Shown: positions 25,141 through 35,055 of the stretch, piece after piece | How the letters are laid out: every line of letters starts with the position of its first letter | How positions within the stretch are numbered: the first letter of the stretch is position 1 | Assembly (NCBI RefSeq): GCF_006494375.1 | Contig: NZ_VHIZ01000052.1 | Span: forward strand, 186,001 to 250,000 | DNA from: Pantoea anthophila | Lineage (GTDB): Bacteria; Pseudomonadota; Gammaproteobacteria; Enterobacterales; Enterobacteriaceae | Reading direction: 5' to 3' | DNA: 64,000 nt | The notes under the pieces: generated by a model | The model's database searches: none | The model's input: only the letters and a program-made list of their open reading frames with translations | What the model was told of the DNA's origin: nothing | Position numbers and translations under genes: made by a program

Positions 25141-26193
25141 GTGGGTATACGCATTCCTGTCACGCTTGGTGCCATTGAACCTCTGGCACTGATCCCCTTT
25201 AAATCGCAGAAGATTGCCCTGGTGTGTGAAGGCGGCGGTCAGCGCGGTATTTTCACCGCCGGTGTCCTGGATGAATTTCAGCGCGCCCGATTTAACCCGT
25301 TTCAGCTGATGCTTGGCACCTCTGCCGGTGCACAAAATCTCTCTGCCTATGTCTGTGGTCAGCCCGGCTATGCCCGGCGCGTCATTACCCGATATACCAC
25401 CAGCAAACTCTTTTTCGATCCGCTGCGCTTTGTGCGCGGGGGAAATCTTATCGATCTCGACTGGCTGATTGAGATAACCCGCAGTGAATTTCCGCTGGCG
25501 ATGAGCAGTGCAGAGCAGATGTTCTCCAGCGGCCGCGAATTTTATATGTGCGCCTGCCGCAGTGACGATTACACCCCTGGCTACTTCACGCCCACTGCCG
25601 ACAACTGGCTGGATCTGATCAAAGCCTCCAGCGCCATCCCCGGCTTTTACCGGCTGGGGGTCAATCTGGAGGGGATCAGCTATCTCGACGGCGGCATCAG
25701 CGATGCCATTCCGGTGCGGGAGGCGGCCCGTCGCGGGGCTGACACCATCGTGGTGATCCGCACCGTGCCGTCGCAGATGTTCTACACGCCGAAATGGTTC
25801 AGGCGGATGGAGCGCTGGCTCAGCACCGGCGCGTTGCAGCCAATGGTGAATGTGGTCAACCGGCACGAGCAGAGCTATCGGGAAATTCAGCAGTTCATTG
25901 AGAATCCCCCCGATGATTTGCGTATCATCGAAATCTTTCCGCCGCATGCGCTGGCCAGCAGTGCGCTTGGCAGTCGCATCAGCTCACTGAATCAGGATTA
26001 TCATCTGGGACGGCGCTGCGGCCGCTATTTCCTCGCGACGCTGGGGCAGTGGCTGAGCGATGCGGAACCGCTGACCTCGCCGCGCATCGTCACGCCGGCT
26101 GCCCCGGTGGCGAACGCGCCCGATACCCGCCAGATTATCACGCCGCCGCTGGCGGATAACGATGAGCATTACGACAAAGGATCGCTGGCATGA
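25141..26193 (+). CDS. yjjU: Patatin-like phospholipase YjjU
   Basis: 350-aa patatin-family esterase. The catalytic serine sits in GTSAGA, the oxyanion loop is CEGGGQRGIFTAG near the N-terminus, and the dyad aspartate is in DGGISDAIP. GTG at 25141 is chosen as start because GAGG lies 8 nt upstream and the product then begins like E. coli YjjU (xGxRIPVTLG). The TGA overlaps the ATG of yjjV by 4 nt, so translation is coupled. The 219-nt spacer before it carries a near-perfect palindrome at 25023-25047 and no gene. Substrate lipid is not known. Confidence 0.92.
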   Translation: MGIRIPVTLGAIEPLALIPFKSQKIALVCEGGGQRGIFTAGVLDEFQRARFNPFQLMLGTSAGAQNLSAYVCGQPGYARRVITRYTTSKLFFDPLRFVRGGNLIDLDWLIEITRSEFPLAMSSAEQMFSSGREFYMCACRSDDYTPGYFTPTADNWLDLIKASSAIPGFYRLGVNLEGISYLDGGISDAIPVREAARRGADTIVVIRTVPSQMFYTPKWFRRMERWLSTGALQPMVNVVNRHEQSYREIQQFIENPPDDLRIIEIFPPHALASSALGSRISSLNQDYHLGRRCGRYFLATLGQWLSDAEPLTSPRIVTPAAPVANAPDTRQIITPPLADNDEHYDKGSLA

Positions 26194-26987
26194 AGTTTAT
26201 CGACACGCACTGCCACTTCGACTTTCCGCCGTTTGAGGGGGACATTCCCGCCAGCCTGGCGCGCGCCGCTGAGGCGGGCGTGGAGAAAATCATCGTTCCG
26301 GCGATTGATGCCAGCCGCTTTGAGCGGGTCTCTGCGCTGGCCGCGGCGCATCCGGCCTTATATGCCGCGCTGGGGCTGCATCCGATTGTGATTGAAGCGC
26401 ATCAGGCCTCCCATCTCGACCAGCTTGAAACGCTGCTGCAACAGCGACCGCGTAAGCTGGTGGCGATCGGCGAGATCGGGCTGGATCTCTATCGCGACGA
26501 TCCGCAGTTTGATAAGCAGCAGCGCTTTCTTGAGGCGCAGCTTAAGCTGGCGAAAACCTATCAGCTGCCGGTGATCCTGCATTCACGGCGCACGCATGAC
26601 AAACTCGCGCAGATCCTGCGTCGTCACGATCTGCCGCGCCGTGGCGTGGTGCATGGTTTTGCTGGCAGCCTGCAGCAGGCGCAGGCTTTTATCCGGCTGG
26701 GCTATGCGATTGGCGTTGGCGGCACCATCACCTATGAGCGCGCCAGCAAAACCCGTCAGACCGTGGCGCAGCTGCCACTCTCTTCGCTGCTGCTGGAAAC
26801 CGATGCCCCTGATATGCCGCTGCAGGGCTTTCAGGGTCAGCCCAATCGTCCTGAACGGGCGCGTCGGGTGTGGGAGGTGCTCTGTAGCCTGCGTGACGAG
26901 TCACCTGAAGAAATTGCCGATGCCCTGTGGCACAACAGCCAGCAGCTGTTCCGGCTCGATCCCGCCTTTCCGGCGCTGCGCCCATAA
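26190..26987 (+). CDS. yjjV: TatD-family metal-dependent hydrolase YjjV
   Basis: 265-aa TIM-barrel hydrolase of the TatD DNase family. Metal ligands are THCHFDF at the N-terminus, GEIGLDLYRD, VILHSRR, VVHGFAGS and LETDAPDMP. E. coli YjjV is the direct counterpart (259 aa). It overlaps yjjU by 4 nt. In E. coli yjjW and yjjI follow; here the next gene is deoC, so those two are absent. Confidence 0.93.
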   Translation: MKFIDTHCHFDFPPFEGDIPASLARAAEAGVEKIIVPAIDASRFERVSALAAAHPALYAALGLHPIVIEAHQASHLDQLETLLQQRPRKLVAIGEIGLDLYRDDPQFDKQQRFLEAQLKLAKTYQLPVILHSRRTHDKLAQILRRHDLPRRGVVHGFAGSLQQAQAFIRLGYAIGVGGTITYERASKTRQTVAQLPLSSLLLETDAPDMPLQGFQGQPNRPERARRVWEVLCSLRDESPEEIADALWHNSQQLFRLDPAFPALRP

Positions 26988-27010
26988 ATGTGATAATAGT
27001 AACATCACAT
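26988..27010. promoter_or_regulatory. Inverted repeat upstream of deo promoter
   Basis: ATGTGAT and ATCACAT are separated by 9 nt, directly after the yjjV stop. TATAAT at 27020-27025 lies just downstream and could be the -10 of a first deo promoter. The half-sites resemble CRP half-sites, but the spacing is 3-5 nt too wide for a standard CRP dimer. Confidence 0.35.
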
Positions 27011-27045
27011 CGCCTGACGTATAATGGCCATTAATCCGCGTTATC

Positions 27046-27061
27046 TGCGATTTTTGTCACA
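27046..27061. promoter_or_regulatory. Distal CRP site of deo promoter
   Basis: TGCGA-TTTTTG-TCACA matches the CRP consensus TGTGA-N6-TCACA at 9 of 10 positions. Its centre (27053.5) is exactly 53 bp from the proximal site, the spacing of the two CRP sites in E. coli deoP2, between which CytR binds. Confidence 0.75.
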
Positions 27062-27098
27062 GCCTGCGTGGTAATTTTGCACCAATTTCTTATTTCTA

Positions 27099-27114
27099 TG
27101 TGACTGCTGGCACA
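27099..27114. promoter_or_regulatory. Proximal CRP site of deo promoter
   Basis: TGTGA-CTGCTG-GCACA matches the CRP consensus at 9 of 10 positions. Centred at 27106.5, it is about 41 bp upstream of the start expected from the -10 element in 27133-27148, the class II position. Confidence 0.78.
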
Positions 27115-27132
27115 TATCAGGCCGCTTCAGAG

Positions 27133-27148
27133 TGTTATTATTATAACA
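27133..27148. promoter_or_regulatory. DeoR-type operator overlapping deo -10
   Basis: TGTTAT-TATT-ATAACA is a 16-bp inverted repeat with the outer TGTTA/TAACA of the E. coli DeoR operator. It covers a TATTAT -10 element. In E. coli a DeoR site overlaps the same promoter region, so the layout CRP-CytR-CRP-DeoR/-10 is preserved here. Confidence 0.68.
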
Positions 27149-27196
27149 TTCCGCCGGCGAGCCGGTGGGTTGCACCCCGATTCTTTGGAGAGCCTC

Positions 27197-27976
27197 ATGA
27201 CCGATATCAAACACCTCGCCCTGCGCGCCCTGAAACTGATGGATTTGACCACCCTGAATGAGGACGACACCGATGCAAAAGTGATCGCCCTGTGCCATCA
27301 GGCCAAATCCCCGGCAGGCAACACCGCCGCAATCTGCATCTATCCGCGTTTTATTCCGATTGCGCGTAAAACGCTGCGCGAGCAGGGCACGCCGGAGATT
27401 CGTATCGCCACGGTGACGAACTTCCCGCACGGCAATGATGACATCGACATTGCGCTGGCCGAGACCCGTGCCGCAATCGCCTACGGTGCCGATGAAGTGG
27501 ATGTGGTGTTCCCCTATCGCGCGCTGATCGCCGGGAACAGTCAGGTCGGCTTCGATCTGGTCAAAGCCTGTAAAACGGCCTGTGCGGAAGCGAATGTGCT
27601 GCTGAAAGTGATCATCGAAACCGGTGAGCTGAAGCAGGAAGCTCTGATTCGTCAGGCGTCAGAAATCGCCATCGACGCCGGTGCGGACTTTATCAAAACC
27701 TCTACCGGCAAAGTGCCGGTCAACGCGACGCCCGAAGTGGCGCAGATCATGATGAATGTGATCCGGGATAAAGGCGTCAGTGAGCAGGTTGGCTTCAAAC
27801 CTGCGGGCGGCGTGCGCACCGCGGAAGATGCCGCACTCTATCTGCAAATGGCGGAAGAGACGCTGGGCGCCGACTGGGCCGATGCGCGCCATTTCCGCTT
27901 TGGTGCCTCCAGCCTGCTGGCGAGCCTGCTGAATACCCTGGGTCACGACAGCGACACCAGTAAAGCCGGTTACTGA
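27197..27976 (+). CDS. deoC: Deoxyribose-phosphate aldolase
   Basis: 259-aa class I aldolase that splits 2-deoxyribose-5-phosphate into acetaldehyde and glyceraldehyde-3-phosphate. The Schiff-base lysine lies in FIKTSTGK; other family segments are [23 protein letters not shown] and [14 protein letters not shown]. Length equals E. coli DeoC. The start at 27197 has GGAGAG upstream; an in-frame ATG at 27170 lies before it. It is first in the deoCABD operon and is controlled by the CRP/DeoR-type region just upstream. Confidence 0.97.
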   Translation: MTDIKHLALRALKLMDLTTLNEDDTDAKVIALCHQAKSPAGNTAAICIYPRFIPIARKTLREQGTPEIRIATVTNFPHGNDDIDIALAETRAAIAYGADEVDVVFPYRALIAGNSQVGFDLVKACKTACAEANVLLKVIIETGELKQEALIRQASEIAIDAGADFIKTSTGKVPVNATPEVAQIMMNVIRDKGVSEQVGFKPAGGVRTAEDAALYLQMAEETLGADWADARHFRFGASSLLASLLNTLGHDSDTSKAGY

Positions 27977-28037
27977 TCCTTCTGGCGGTCGCTGACCGCC
28001 TTTCCCCACCGCATCTTTTCTGAACCAGGGGGCTTTC

Positions 28038-29366
28038 GTGTTCCTGCCACAAGAAATTATTCGTAAAAAACGTGACGGCCATGCGCTGACTGAAGAGGAG
28101 ATTCGCTTCTTCATCAACGGTGTGCGCGATAACAGCGTTTCGGAAGGCCAGATTGCTGCGCTGGCAATGACCATCTATTTTCACGATATGACCCTGCCTG
28201 AGCGGGTGGCGCTGACGATGGCGATGCGCGACTCCGGTACGGTGCTCAACTGGCAATCACTCCATCTCAATGGCCCGGTGGTGGACAAGCACTCTACCGG
28301 CGGCGTTGGCGATGTGACGTCACTGATGTTAGGACCGATGGTGGCGGCGTGCGGCGGCTATGTGCCGATGATCTCCGGGCGCGGATTGGGCCACACCGGG
28401 GGCACGCTGGATAAGCTGGAGGCGATTCCGGGCTTCGACATCTTCCCCAGCGATGACCGTTTTCGCGAGATCATTAAGCAGGTGGGTGTGGCGATTATCG
28501 GCCAGACCAGCTCGCTGGCCCCGGCGGACAAGCGTTTCTACGCCACGCGTGACATCACCGCCACCGTTGATTCCATTCCGCTGATCACCGCCTCGATTCT
28601 GGCGAAGAAGCTGGCCGAGGGACTGGATGCACTGGTGATGGATGTGAAAGTCGGTTCTGGCGCGTTTATGCCAACCTATGATGCCTCTGAGCAGCTGGCG
28701 CAGTCGATCGTGGGCGTCGCCAATGGCGCAGGCTGTCAGACCACAGCCCTGCTGACCGACATGAATCAGGTGCTCGCCTCCTCCGCAGGTAATGCGCTGG
28801 AAGTGCGTGAAGCGGTGCGTTTCCTTACCGGCGAGCAGCGCAATCCGCGCCTGCTGGAGGTGACGCTGGCGCTCTGCAGTGAAATGCTGATCTCCGGTAA
28901 ACTGGCTGCCAGCGACGCCGAAGCGCGTCAGAAGCTGATGGCGGTGCTGGACAACGGCAGCGCGGCCGACTGCTTCGGACGTATGGTTGCGGCTCAGCAG
29001 GGTCCGGCCGATTTTGTCGAACGCTACGACACCTATCTGCCACAGGCGATGCTGAGCAGACCGGTATATGCCGACCAGCCAGGCATCGTCAGCCGTATGG
29101 ATACCCGTGCGCTGGGGCTGGCCGTGGTGGCGCTGGGAGGCGGACGTCAGCGTGCCAGCGACAGTATCGATTACAGCGTCGGCCTGAGCGACATGATCAC
29201 CCTGGGCGAACGGGCCGACGCACAGCGCCCTCTGGCGATGATTCACGCCAGCAGCGAAGAGCAGTGGCAGCAGGCCGCCGCCGCGGTGAAAGCCGCGCTG
29301 GTGCTGGGTGACAGCGCCCCGGCTGAGACGCCGGTTGTCTATCGCCGTGTGAGCGATATCCGCTAA
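28038..29366 (+). CDS. deoA: Thymidine phosphorylase
   Basis: 442-aa enzyme that phosphorolyses thymidine and deoxyuridine to the base and deoxyribose-1-phosphate. The signature [16 protein letters not shown] and the phosphate-binding [13 protein letters not shown] are intact. The start is GTG at 28038 (AGGGGG upstream), giving [17 protein letters not shown] as in E. coli (440 aa). It follows deoC by 61 nt. Confidence 0.97.
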   Translation: MFLPQEIIRKKRDGHALTEEEIRFFINGVRDNSVSEGQIAALAMTIYFHDMTLPERVALTMAMRDSGTVLNWQSLHLNGPVVDKHSTGGVGDVTSLMLGPMVAACGGYVPMISGRGLGHTGGTLDKLEAIPGFDIFPSDDRFREIIKQVGVAIIGQTSSLAPADKRFYATRDITATVDSIPLITASILAKKLAEGLDALVMDVKVGSGAFMPTYDASEQLAQSIVGVANGAGCQTTALLTDMNQVLASSAGNALEVREAVRFLTGEQRNPRLLEVTLALCSEMLISGKLAASDAEARQKLMAVLDNGSAADCFGRMVAAQQGPADFVERYDTYLPQAMLSRPVYADQPGIVSRMDTRALGLAVVALGGGRQRASDSIDYSVGLSDMITLGERADAQRPLAMIHASSEEQWQQAAAAVKAALVLGDSAPAETPVVYRRVSDIR

Positions 29367-29461
29367 CTGGCCCGTAACCCGTGCCAGCCGCGATGCATTC
29401 AGGTATACTGATCTGATCGCTTTTTTTTGACTTGTCACGCGCCAATGCGCAGGAGACTTGC

Positions 29462-30685
29462 ATGAAACGTGCTTTTATTATGGTTCTCGATTCCTTTGGA
29501 ATTGGCTCCAGTAAAGATGCCGATAAGTTCGGTGACGCAGGTTCAGATACCCTGGGTCACATCGCTGAAGCCTGTTTTAAAGGTGAAGCAGACAAGGGAC
29601 GTAAAGGCCCTCTGCATCTGCCTAATCTTACCGCGCTGGGTCTGGGCAAAGCCGCGGAGCTGTCGACCGGTCGCTTCCCGGCCGGTCTGGACCCTGAGGC
29701 GACGATCACCGGCGCCTACGCCTACGCCAGCGAGCTGTCGTCGGGCAAAGATACGCCGTCAGGCCACTGGGAAATCGCCGGTGTGCCGGTACTGTTTGAC
29801 TGGGGCTACTTCAGCGACAAAGAGAACAGCTTCCCGCAGGATTTGCTGGACAAGCTGGTGGAGCGCGCTGACCTGCCGGGCTACCTCGGAAACTGCCACT
29901 CATCAGGCACCGTGATCCTCGATCAGCTGGGTGAAGAGCATATGAAAACCGGCAAGCCGATTTTCTATACCTCGGCAGACTCGGTGTTCCAGATCGCCTG
30001 TCATGAAGAGACCTTTGGCCTCGACCGCCTCTATGCGCTGTGTGAAATCGCCCGTGAAGAGCTGACGGAAGGGGGCTATAACATCGGCCGCGTGATTGCC
30101 CGTCCGTTTGTGGGCGACAAAGCGGGGCAGTTTGAGCGCACCGGTAACCGTCACGACCTGGCGGTTGAGCCACCTTCAGCCACCATGCTGAAAAAGCTGG
30201 TAGATGAGAAAGGCGGCCATGTGATTTCAGTGGGTAAAATCGCCGATATCTATGCGGAGCAGGGCATTACCAAAAAGGTCAAAGCGACCGGTCTGGATGC
30301 GCTGTTTGACGCGACGATCCAGGAGATGAAAACGGCGCCGGATCAGGCGATTGTTTTCACCAACTTCGTGGATTTCGACTCCACCTGGGGGCATCGCCGC
30401 GATGTCGCCGGTTATGCTGGCGGCCTGGAGCTGTTTGACCGTCGCCTGCCTGAGCTGATGGCGCTGGTCGGCGAAGATGACATTCTGATCCTCACCGCGG
30501 ACCACGGCTGTGACCCGACCTGGCAAGGCACCGAGCATACGCGTGAGCACATTCCGATTCTGATCTACGGACCGAAGGTGGAGCCGGGCTCACTGGGCTA
30601 CCGCGAGACGTTCGCCGATATTGGTCAGACAATTGCACACTACTTTGGCCTGTCCGACATGGACTATGGCAAGAACATGCTGTAA
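29462..30685 (+). CDS. deoB: Phosphopentomutase
   Basis: 407-aa metal-dependent mutase of the alkaline phosphatase superfamily that interconverts (deoxy)ribose-1- and 5-phosphates. Metal ligands appear in VLDSFGIG near the N-terminus and in [19 protein letters not shown]. Length equals E. coli DeoB. The start at 29462 has AGGAG 8 nt upstream. The 95-nt gap before it contains TATACT (29403-29408) with a weak upstream -35, a possible internal promoter for deoBD like that known in E. coli. Confidence 0.97.
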   Translation: MKRAFIMVLDSFGIGSSKDADKFGDAGSDTLGHIAEACFKGEADKGRKGPLHLPNLTALGLGKAAELSTGRFPAGLDPEATITGAYAYASELSSGKDTPSGHWEIAGVPVLFDWGYFSDKENSFPQDLLDKLVERADLPGYLGNCHSSGTVILDQLGEEHMKTGKPIFYTSADSVFQIACHEETFGLDRLYALCEIAREELTEGGYNIGRVIARPFVGDKAGQFERTGNRHDLAVEPPSATMLKKLVDEKGGHVISVGKIADIYAEQGITKKVKATGLDALFDATIQEMKTAPDQAIVFTNFVDFDSTWGHRRDVAGYAGGLELFDRRLPELMALVGEDDILILTADHGCDPTWQGTEHTREHIPILIYGPKVEPGSLGYRETFADIGQTIAHYFGLSDMDYGKNML

Positions 30686-30712
30686 ATCAGCACTTTAATA
30701 AGGATTTAAACC

Positions 30713-31426
30713 ATGGCTACTCCTCACATCAATGCTGAAATGGGCGATTTTGCCGATGTTGTTCTGATGCCCGGCGATCCGCTGCGTGCAAAGCACATCG
30801 CAGAAACCTTCCTGGAAAACCCGGTTGAAGTGAACAATGTGCGTGGCATGCTGGGCTATACCGGCACTTACAAAGGCCGCAAAGTCTCTGTCATGGGTCA
30901 CGGAATGGGTATCCCTTCCTGCTCCATCTACACCAAAGAGCTGATCACTGACTTCGGCGTGAAGAAGATCATCCGTGTTGGCTCCTGTGGTGCCGTGCGT
31001 CCTGACGTCAAACTGCGTGACATCGTGATTGGTATGGGTGCCTGCACCGATTCCAAAGTGAACCGTATGCGTTTCAAAGATCACGACTTCGCGGCGATTG
31101 CTGACTTCGACATGGTGCGCAACGCGGTGGATGCGGCAAAAAACCTGGGTGTTGAAGCACGCGTCGGTAATATCTTCTCTGCCGACCTTTTCTACACTCC
31201 GGATCCGCAGATGTTCGACGTGATGGAAAAATATGGCATCCTCGGCGTCGAGATGGAAGCGGCAGGCATCTACGGTGTGGCCGCTGAGTTTGGCGCTAAA
31301 GCGCTGACCATCTGCACAGTATCAGACCACATCCGCACGCATGAGCAGACCACAGCGGCTGAACGTCAGACGACGTTCAACGACATGATTAAGATCGCAC
31401 TGGAATCTGTCCTGCTGGGTGATTAA
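30713..31426 (+). CDS. deoD: Purine-nucleoside phosphorylase
   Basis: 237-aa hexameric PNP that phosphorolyses purine (deoxy)nucleosides. It shows the phosphate-binding [14 protein letters not shown], the [10 protein letters not shown] nucleoside site, and the catalytic aspartate in [17 protein letters not shown] precedes the ATG. It is the last gene of deoCABD; a weak inverted repeat (TGGCGG/CCGCCA) follows the stop. Confidence 0.97.
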   Translation: MATPHINAEMGDFADVVLMPGDPLRAKHIAETFLENPVEVNNVRGMLGYTGTYKGRKVSVMGHGMGIPSCSIYTKELITDFGVKKIIRVGSCGAVRPDVKLRDIVIGMGACTDSKVNRMRFKDHDFAAIADFDMVRNAVDAAKNLGVEARVGNIFSADLFYTPDPQMFDVMEKYGILGVEMEAAGIYGVAAEFGAKALTICTVSDHIRTHEQTTAAERQTTFNDMIKIALESVLLGD

Positions 31427-31635
31427 TCCCTCTGGCGGGCGCTGTCGTCCGCCATCTGTTCAGATCCTCTTTAACCGGGGGATCTGCCTCACTCCCCCGC
31501 GCTCTCCCGTAACATTCACATCAAATGACACACTTTTGCCGAGGCTTGTGCATCTTCGTGCTGGCACCGCCGCGAACGCGCTTTATTATGGTGCGCAACA
31601 ACAGATAATAATTAATCGCCTGATAATGCCCCCTG

Positions 31636-33525
31636 ATGAATTTTCGTAACTTCGAAGCTGAAGAGAAGCTCTTTGCCCGCCGTGCTGCAGTTGCCTTTGC
31701 TCTGGTCTGTCTCTGTTTCACTATTCTTGGCGTGAACCTTTTCCGTCTGCAGGTGCGCGATCACGGCTATTACCAGACGCGCTCCAATCAGAACGACATC
31801 AAGATGATCCCCATCGCGCCGACGCGCGGATTGATCTATGACCGCAACGGCATTCCGCTGGTGCGTAACGTCAGCTGGTACGCCATCACGCTGACGCCGT
31901 ATAAAATCAGCGACATGGAAGCGACGCTGCGCGAGCTGACGCCGCTCGTGGATCTGACGCCCGATGAGATCGACACCTTCCGCCATGCGCTGAAGCAGAC
32001 CAGCCGCTACAAGCCGGTGGTGCTGAAAGAGGAGCTGACCGAAGAGGAGGTCGCCCGCTTTGCGGTGAATCAGTTTCGCTTCACCGGTGCCAGTCTTGAG
32101 ACCTATCAGGATCGAGAATATCCCTACGGGGCCGATCTGGCACATGTGGTCGGTTATGTTTCGAAAATCAACGACAGCGACTACAAGCGCCTGAATGAAG
32201 AGGGGATCGCCGAAAACTATGCGGCGGACCATAACATCGGCAAGCAGGGCATTGAGGGCTATTACGAAGCGCTGCTGCACGGCAAGCCGGGCTATCAGGA
32301 AGTGGAAGTGGATAACCACGGCCGCATTGTCCGGGTGCTGAAAGAGGTGCCGCCGGTGGCAGGGAAGAACCTGACGCTGACGCTGGATCTCCATCTGCAG
32401 CAGTATGTGGAAAGCCGCCTGGCGGGGCAGCGTGCGGCGCTGCTGATTGAAGATCCGCACGACGGTTCGGTGCTGGCGATGGTCTCCAGCCCCAGCTATG
32501 ACCCCAATCCGTTTGTCAAAGGCATCAGCTATCAGGCCTACAAAAAGCTGCTGCAGGATAAAAACCTGCCGCTGATTAACCGCGTCACGCAGGGACTCTA
32601 TCCGCCCGCCTCGACGGTAAAACCTTACATGGCGATGTCGGCTCTGCTGACCCATGTGATTACGCCGCAGACGCAGTTCTTTGGCGCGCCGACCTGGACG
32701 CTGCCGGGCACCGACCGGCGCTATCGCGACTGGAAAAAGACGGGCCACGGTATGCTGGATGTGACCCGCGCCATTGAAGAGTCTGCCGACACCTTTTTCT
32801 ATCAGGTGGCGTTTATGATGGGCATCGATCGCATTCACACCATGCTCAGCCAGTTCGGCTATGGCAAATCGACCGGTATCGATCTGAATGAGGAGTATAA
32901 CGGCCTGCTGCCGAGCCGCGAGTGGAAACAGAAGGTGCATAAAAAGCCGTGGTATCAGGGCGATACGGTCTCCGTCGGCATTGGCCAGGGCTACTGGATT
33001 GCGACGCCGATTCAGATGGTGAAAGCGATGGTGGCGCTGATCAACAACGGCCGGGTGATTGCGCCGCATCTGCTGGAGAAAACCCAGCGCGGCACCCTGG
33101 TAGAGAACTACCATCCACCGCTGCGCGAAACGCAGATTGGCGATCCCCATTCTCCCTACTGGGCGCTGGTGCGCCGTGCGATGTTTGGCATGGCGAACTC
33201 ACCTAACGGCACCGGCTATAAATATTTCCACACGGCGCCTTATGGCATCGCCGCGAAAAGCGGCACCTCGCAGGTTTTCAGCCTGCGCCAGAACCAGACC
33301 TATAACGCGAAGATGATCCCGGTCCGGCTGCGTGACCATATCTTCTACACCGCCTTTGCCCCCTTTAACGACCCTAAGGTCGCGGTGGCCCTGATTCTGG
33401 AGAATGGCGGCGGGGAAGGGGTGACGGCTGCGCCGGTGATGCGGGATATTCTGGACCATATCTTTATCCCGCCCGCGTCAGAGGCGACGGCGTCCGCCAC
33501 CCAGACCGCGCAGACCGCGCAGTAA
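31636..33525 (+). CDS. Penicillin-binding protein 2 homologue (solitary paralogue)
   Basis: 629-aa class B PBP, a membrane-anchored DD-transpeptidase for lateral-wall peptidoglycan. One N-terminal transmembrane helix (AAVAFALVCLCFTILGVNLF), the pedestal domain (APTRGLIYDRNGIPLVRNVS), and the transpeptidase domain with SxxK as STVK in PPASTVKPYM, SxD as SAD in EESADTFFY, and KSGTS follow. In enterobacteria the housekeeping mrdA gene sits in rlmH-mrdA-rodA; this copy stands alone between deoD and a receptor gene, so it is probably a second PBP2 like PBP2-SAL of Salmonella. The ATG has no clear ribosome binding site. The C-terminus ends in a low-complexity SATQTAQTAQ tail. Confidence 0.9.
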   Translation: MNFRNFEAEEKLFARRAAVAFALVCLCFTILGVNLFRLQVRDHGYYQTRSNQNDIKMIPIAPTRGLIYDRNGIPLVRNVSWYAITLTPYKISDMEATLRELTPLVDLTPDEIDTFRHALKQTSRYKPVVLKEELTEEEVARFAVNQFRFTGASLETYQDREYPYGADLAHVVGYVSKINDSDYKRLNEEGIAENYAADHNIGKQGIEGYYEALLHGKPGYQEVEVDNHGRIVRVLKEVPPVAGKNLTLTLDLHLQQYVESRLAGQRAALLIEDPHDGSVLAMVSSPSYDPNPFVKGISYQAYKKLLQDKNLPLINRVTQGLYPPASTVKPYMAMSALLTHVITPQTQFFGAPTWTLPGTDRRYRDWKKTGHGMLDVTRAIEESADTFFYQVAFMMGIDRIHTMLSQFGYGKSTGIDLNEEYNGLLPSREWKQKVHKKPWYQGDTVSVGIGQGYWIATPIQMVKAMVALINNGRVIAPHLLEKTQRGTLVENYHPPLRETQIGDPHSPYWALVRRAMFGMANSPNGTGYKYFHTAPYGIAAKSGTSQVFSLRQNQTYNAKMIPVRLRDHIFYTAFAPFNDPKVAVALILENGGGEGVTAAPVMRDILDHIFIPPASEATASATQTAQTAQ

Positions 33526-33551
33526 AAGGGGGCAACAGCCCCCGCAGCCAC

Positions 33552-34871
33552 TCAGGCCTTAAGCGTTCTGGCGACCTGGCCGATGGCACGCACCACATCG
33601 GTTGCGCCTTCGCGGATTTCAGCGATGACGCCGCCCGCCTCCTGAGCCAGCTGCACGCCCTGATCCGCGCGCTTCAGGTTCGATTCGATCCCCTTCAGCG
33701 CGCGGCTCGCCAGCACGTGGTTTTGCTGTATCCGGTTTTCGATGTCGGTAGTCGCGCGGTTGATGTTCGCCGCCAGCGTGCGCACTTCGTTTGCTACGAC
33801 CGCAAAGCTGCGGCCATGGCTGCCCGCTCTTGCGGCCTCAATGGCGGCATTCAGTGCCAGCAGGTTGGTCTGATCGGCAATGCGCCGGATCCCTTCGACA
33901 ATCGCGCCGATACGATCTGATGACTCGCTCAGGCCGGTAATGTCGCCGGAGATGCCCTGCAGTTCCCCCGCCAGCGCATTCATGGTCTGAACGCTGCTGG
34001 CAATCACATCGGCGCCCAGCCGTGTACTCTCATCCGTCTGCAGCGCGGTGTGGTAAGCCTGCTGCGCCGCGTCATGCTCCTGCTGATTTTTTTCCACCTG
34101 AGCGGTGACATCCGTCGCGAATTTGACGATTTTGTAGAGCCGGCCCTGTTCGTCAAACACCGGGTTGTAGGTTGCGCGCAGCCAGATGGTCTCACCGGCC
34201 TTGTTGACGCGGGGAAACTGACCGGAGACAAATTCACCCCGGTTGAGCTGCTGCCAGAATTCGCTGTATTCCCGGCTGTCGCGCAGCGCCTGCGAGCAGA
34301 AGTGGCTGTGATGGATACCTTCGATCTCCTCGCGGCGGTAGCCCATGGTTTTCAGAAAGTTATCATTGGCTTTGAGCACCTCGCCCTTGAGGTTAAAGGC
34401 GATCACTGCCATAGAGCGCTCAATGGCGGTCGTGATGGCGCGCTGCTCCTGGGCGTCGTTGATATGGCCGGTAATGTCGGTGGCCAGCTTAACGATTTTG
34501 ATCACCCGGCCATGTCGGTTCTGCACCGGGACATAGTTGGCTTCGAGCCACACAGGGCGGCTGTTTTTGGCTACGCGCAGAAACTTGTCGCTGAAGCTCT
34601 CTCCCCGGTTCAGTCGCAGCCAGAAATCCTGATAATCTTTCGACTGTAACTGCTCTGCGGTGCAGAACAGGCTGTGGTGCTGGCCTTCTATCTCTGCCAG
34701 CGTGTAGCCCATCCGCGCCAGAAACAGCGAGTTGGCGCTGAGAATGGTGCCGTCAGGCGAAAACTCGATCATGGCGATAGATCCGTTAAGCGAGCTCAGC
34801 GTGGCTGCTGAGTGTGCGCGTTTCTGCCAGCTGTGACGTGCAGCGATTCCTGATGTAATGGTGGAAAACAT
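33552..34871 (-). CDS. BdlA-like PAS-PAS-MCP soluble receptor
   Basis: 439-aa protein with two PAS/PAC modules (about residues 25-135 and 150-260; both contain MGY and a conserved phrase of the type LNRGE) and a C-terminal methyl-accepting signalling region whose hairpin tip reads [20 protein letters not shown]. There is no transmembrane segment, so it is cytoplasmic. The architecture and size match BdlA of Pseudomonas, a c-di-GMP-linked biofilm dispersal factor. ATG 34871 is preferred: AAGGA lies 6 nt upstream, whereas the longer reading from 34916 would begin inside the candidate sigma-28 promoter. HAMP and periplasmic domains are missing, and a clear CheB/CheR docking tail is not seen. Confidence 0.88.
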   Translation of the reverse strand: MFSTITSGIAARHSWQKRAHSAATLSSLNGSIAMIEFSPDGTILSANSLFLARMGYTLAEIEGQHHSLFCTAEQLQSKDYQDFWLRLNRGESFSDKFLRVAKNSRPVWLEANYVPVQNRHGRVIKIVKLATDITGHINDAQEQRAITTAIERSMAVIAFNLKGEVLKANDNFLKTMGYRREEIEGIHHSHFCSQALRDSREYSEFWQQLNRGEFVSGQFPRVNKAGETIWLRATYNPVFDEQGRLYKIVKFATDVTAQVEKNQQEHDAAQQAYHTALQTDESTRLGADVIASSVQTMNALAGELQGISGDITGLSESSDRIGAIVEGIRRIADQTNLLALNAAIEAARAGSHGRSFAVVANEVRTLAANINRATTDIENRIQQNHVLASRALKGIESNLKRADQGVQLAQEAGGVIAEIREGATDVVRAIGQVARTLKA

Positions 34872-34906
34872 AGCGATCCTTATTATTAGTGTGGGATTCG
34901 CCTTAT

Positions 34907-34914
34907 TTATCGGC
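34907..34914 (-). promoter_or_regulatory. Candidate FliA -10 element for BdlA-like gene
   Basis: Exact GCCGATAA on the minus strand, 36 nt before the ATG at 34871. The -35 window at standard spacing (34926-34933, TCCATTGT) matches 4 of 8. TAAAGACT (6 of 8) occurs at 34940-34933 but with an 18-nt spacer. A chemoreceptor-type gene is a classical sigma-28 target. Confidence 0.48.
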
Positions 34915-35055
34915 ATCCGCGCGGCACAATGGAGTCTTTACCGCTCCGCTGATGAAAATTTATCCTGACGTCCGTCACGTTTTTGGTCTCAGAACAGCCA
35001 CAGCGGGCGGGTTGATGGAAAAGCGGGCAGTCGATCTGATTTTGGCGAAAAGCGT

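Noticed and set aside
29517..29526. GCCGATAA inside deoB, and a similar one near 6305 inside MHYT copy 2
   Set aside because: Both are in coding sequence with no gene starting downstream on that strand.
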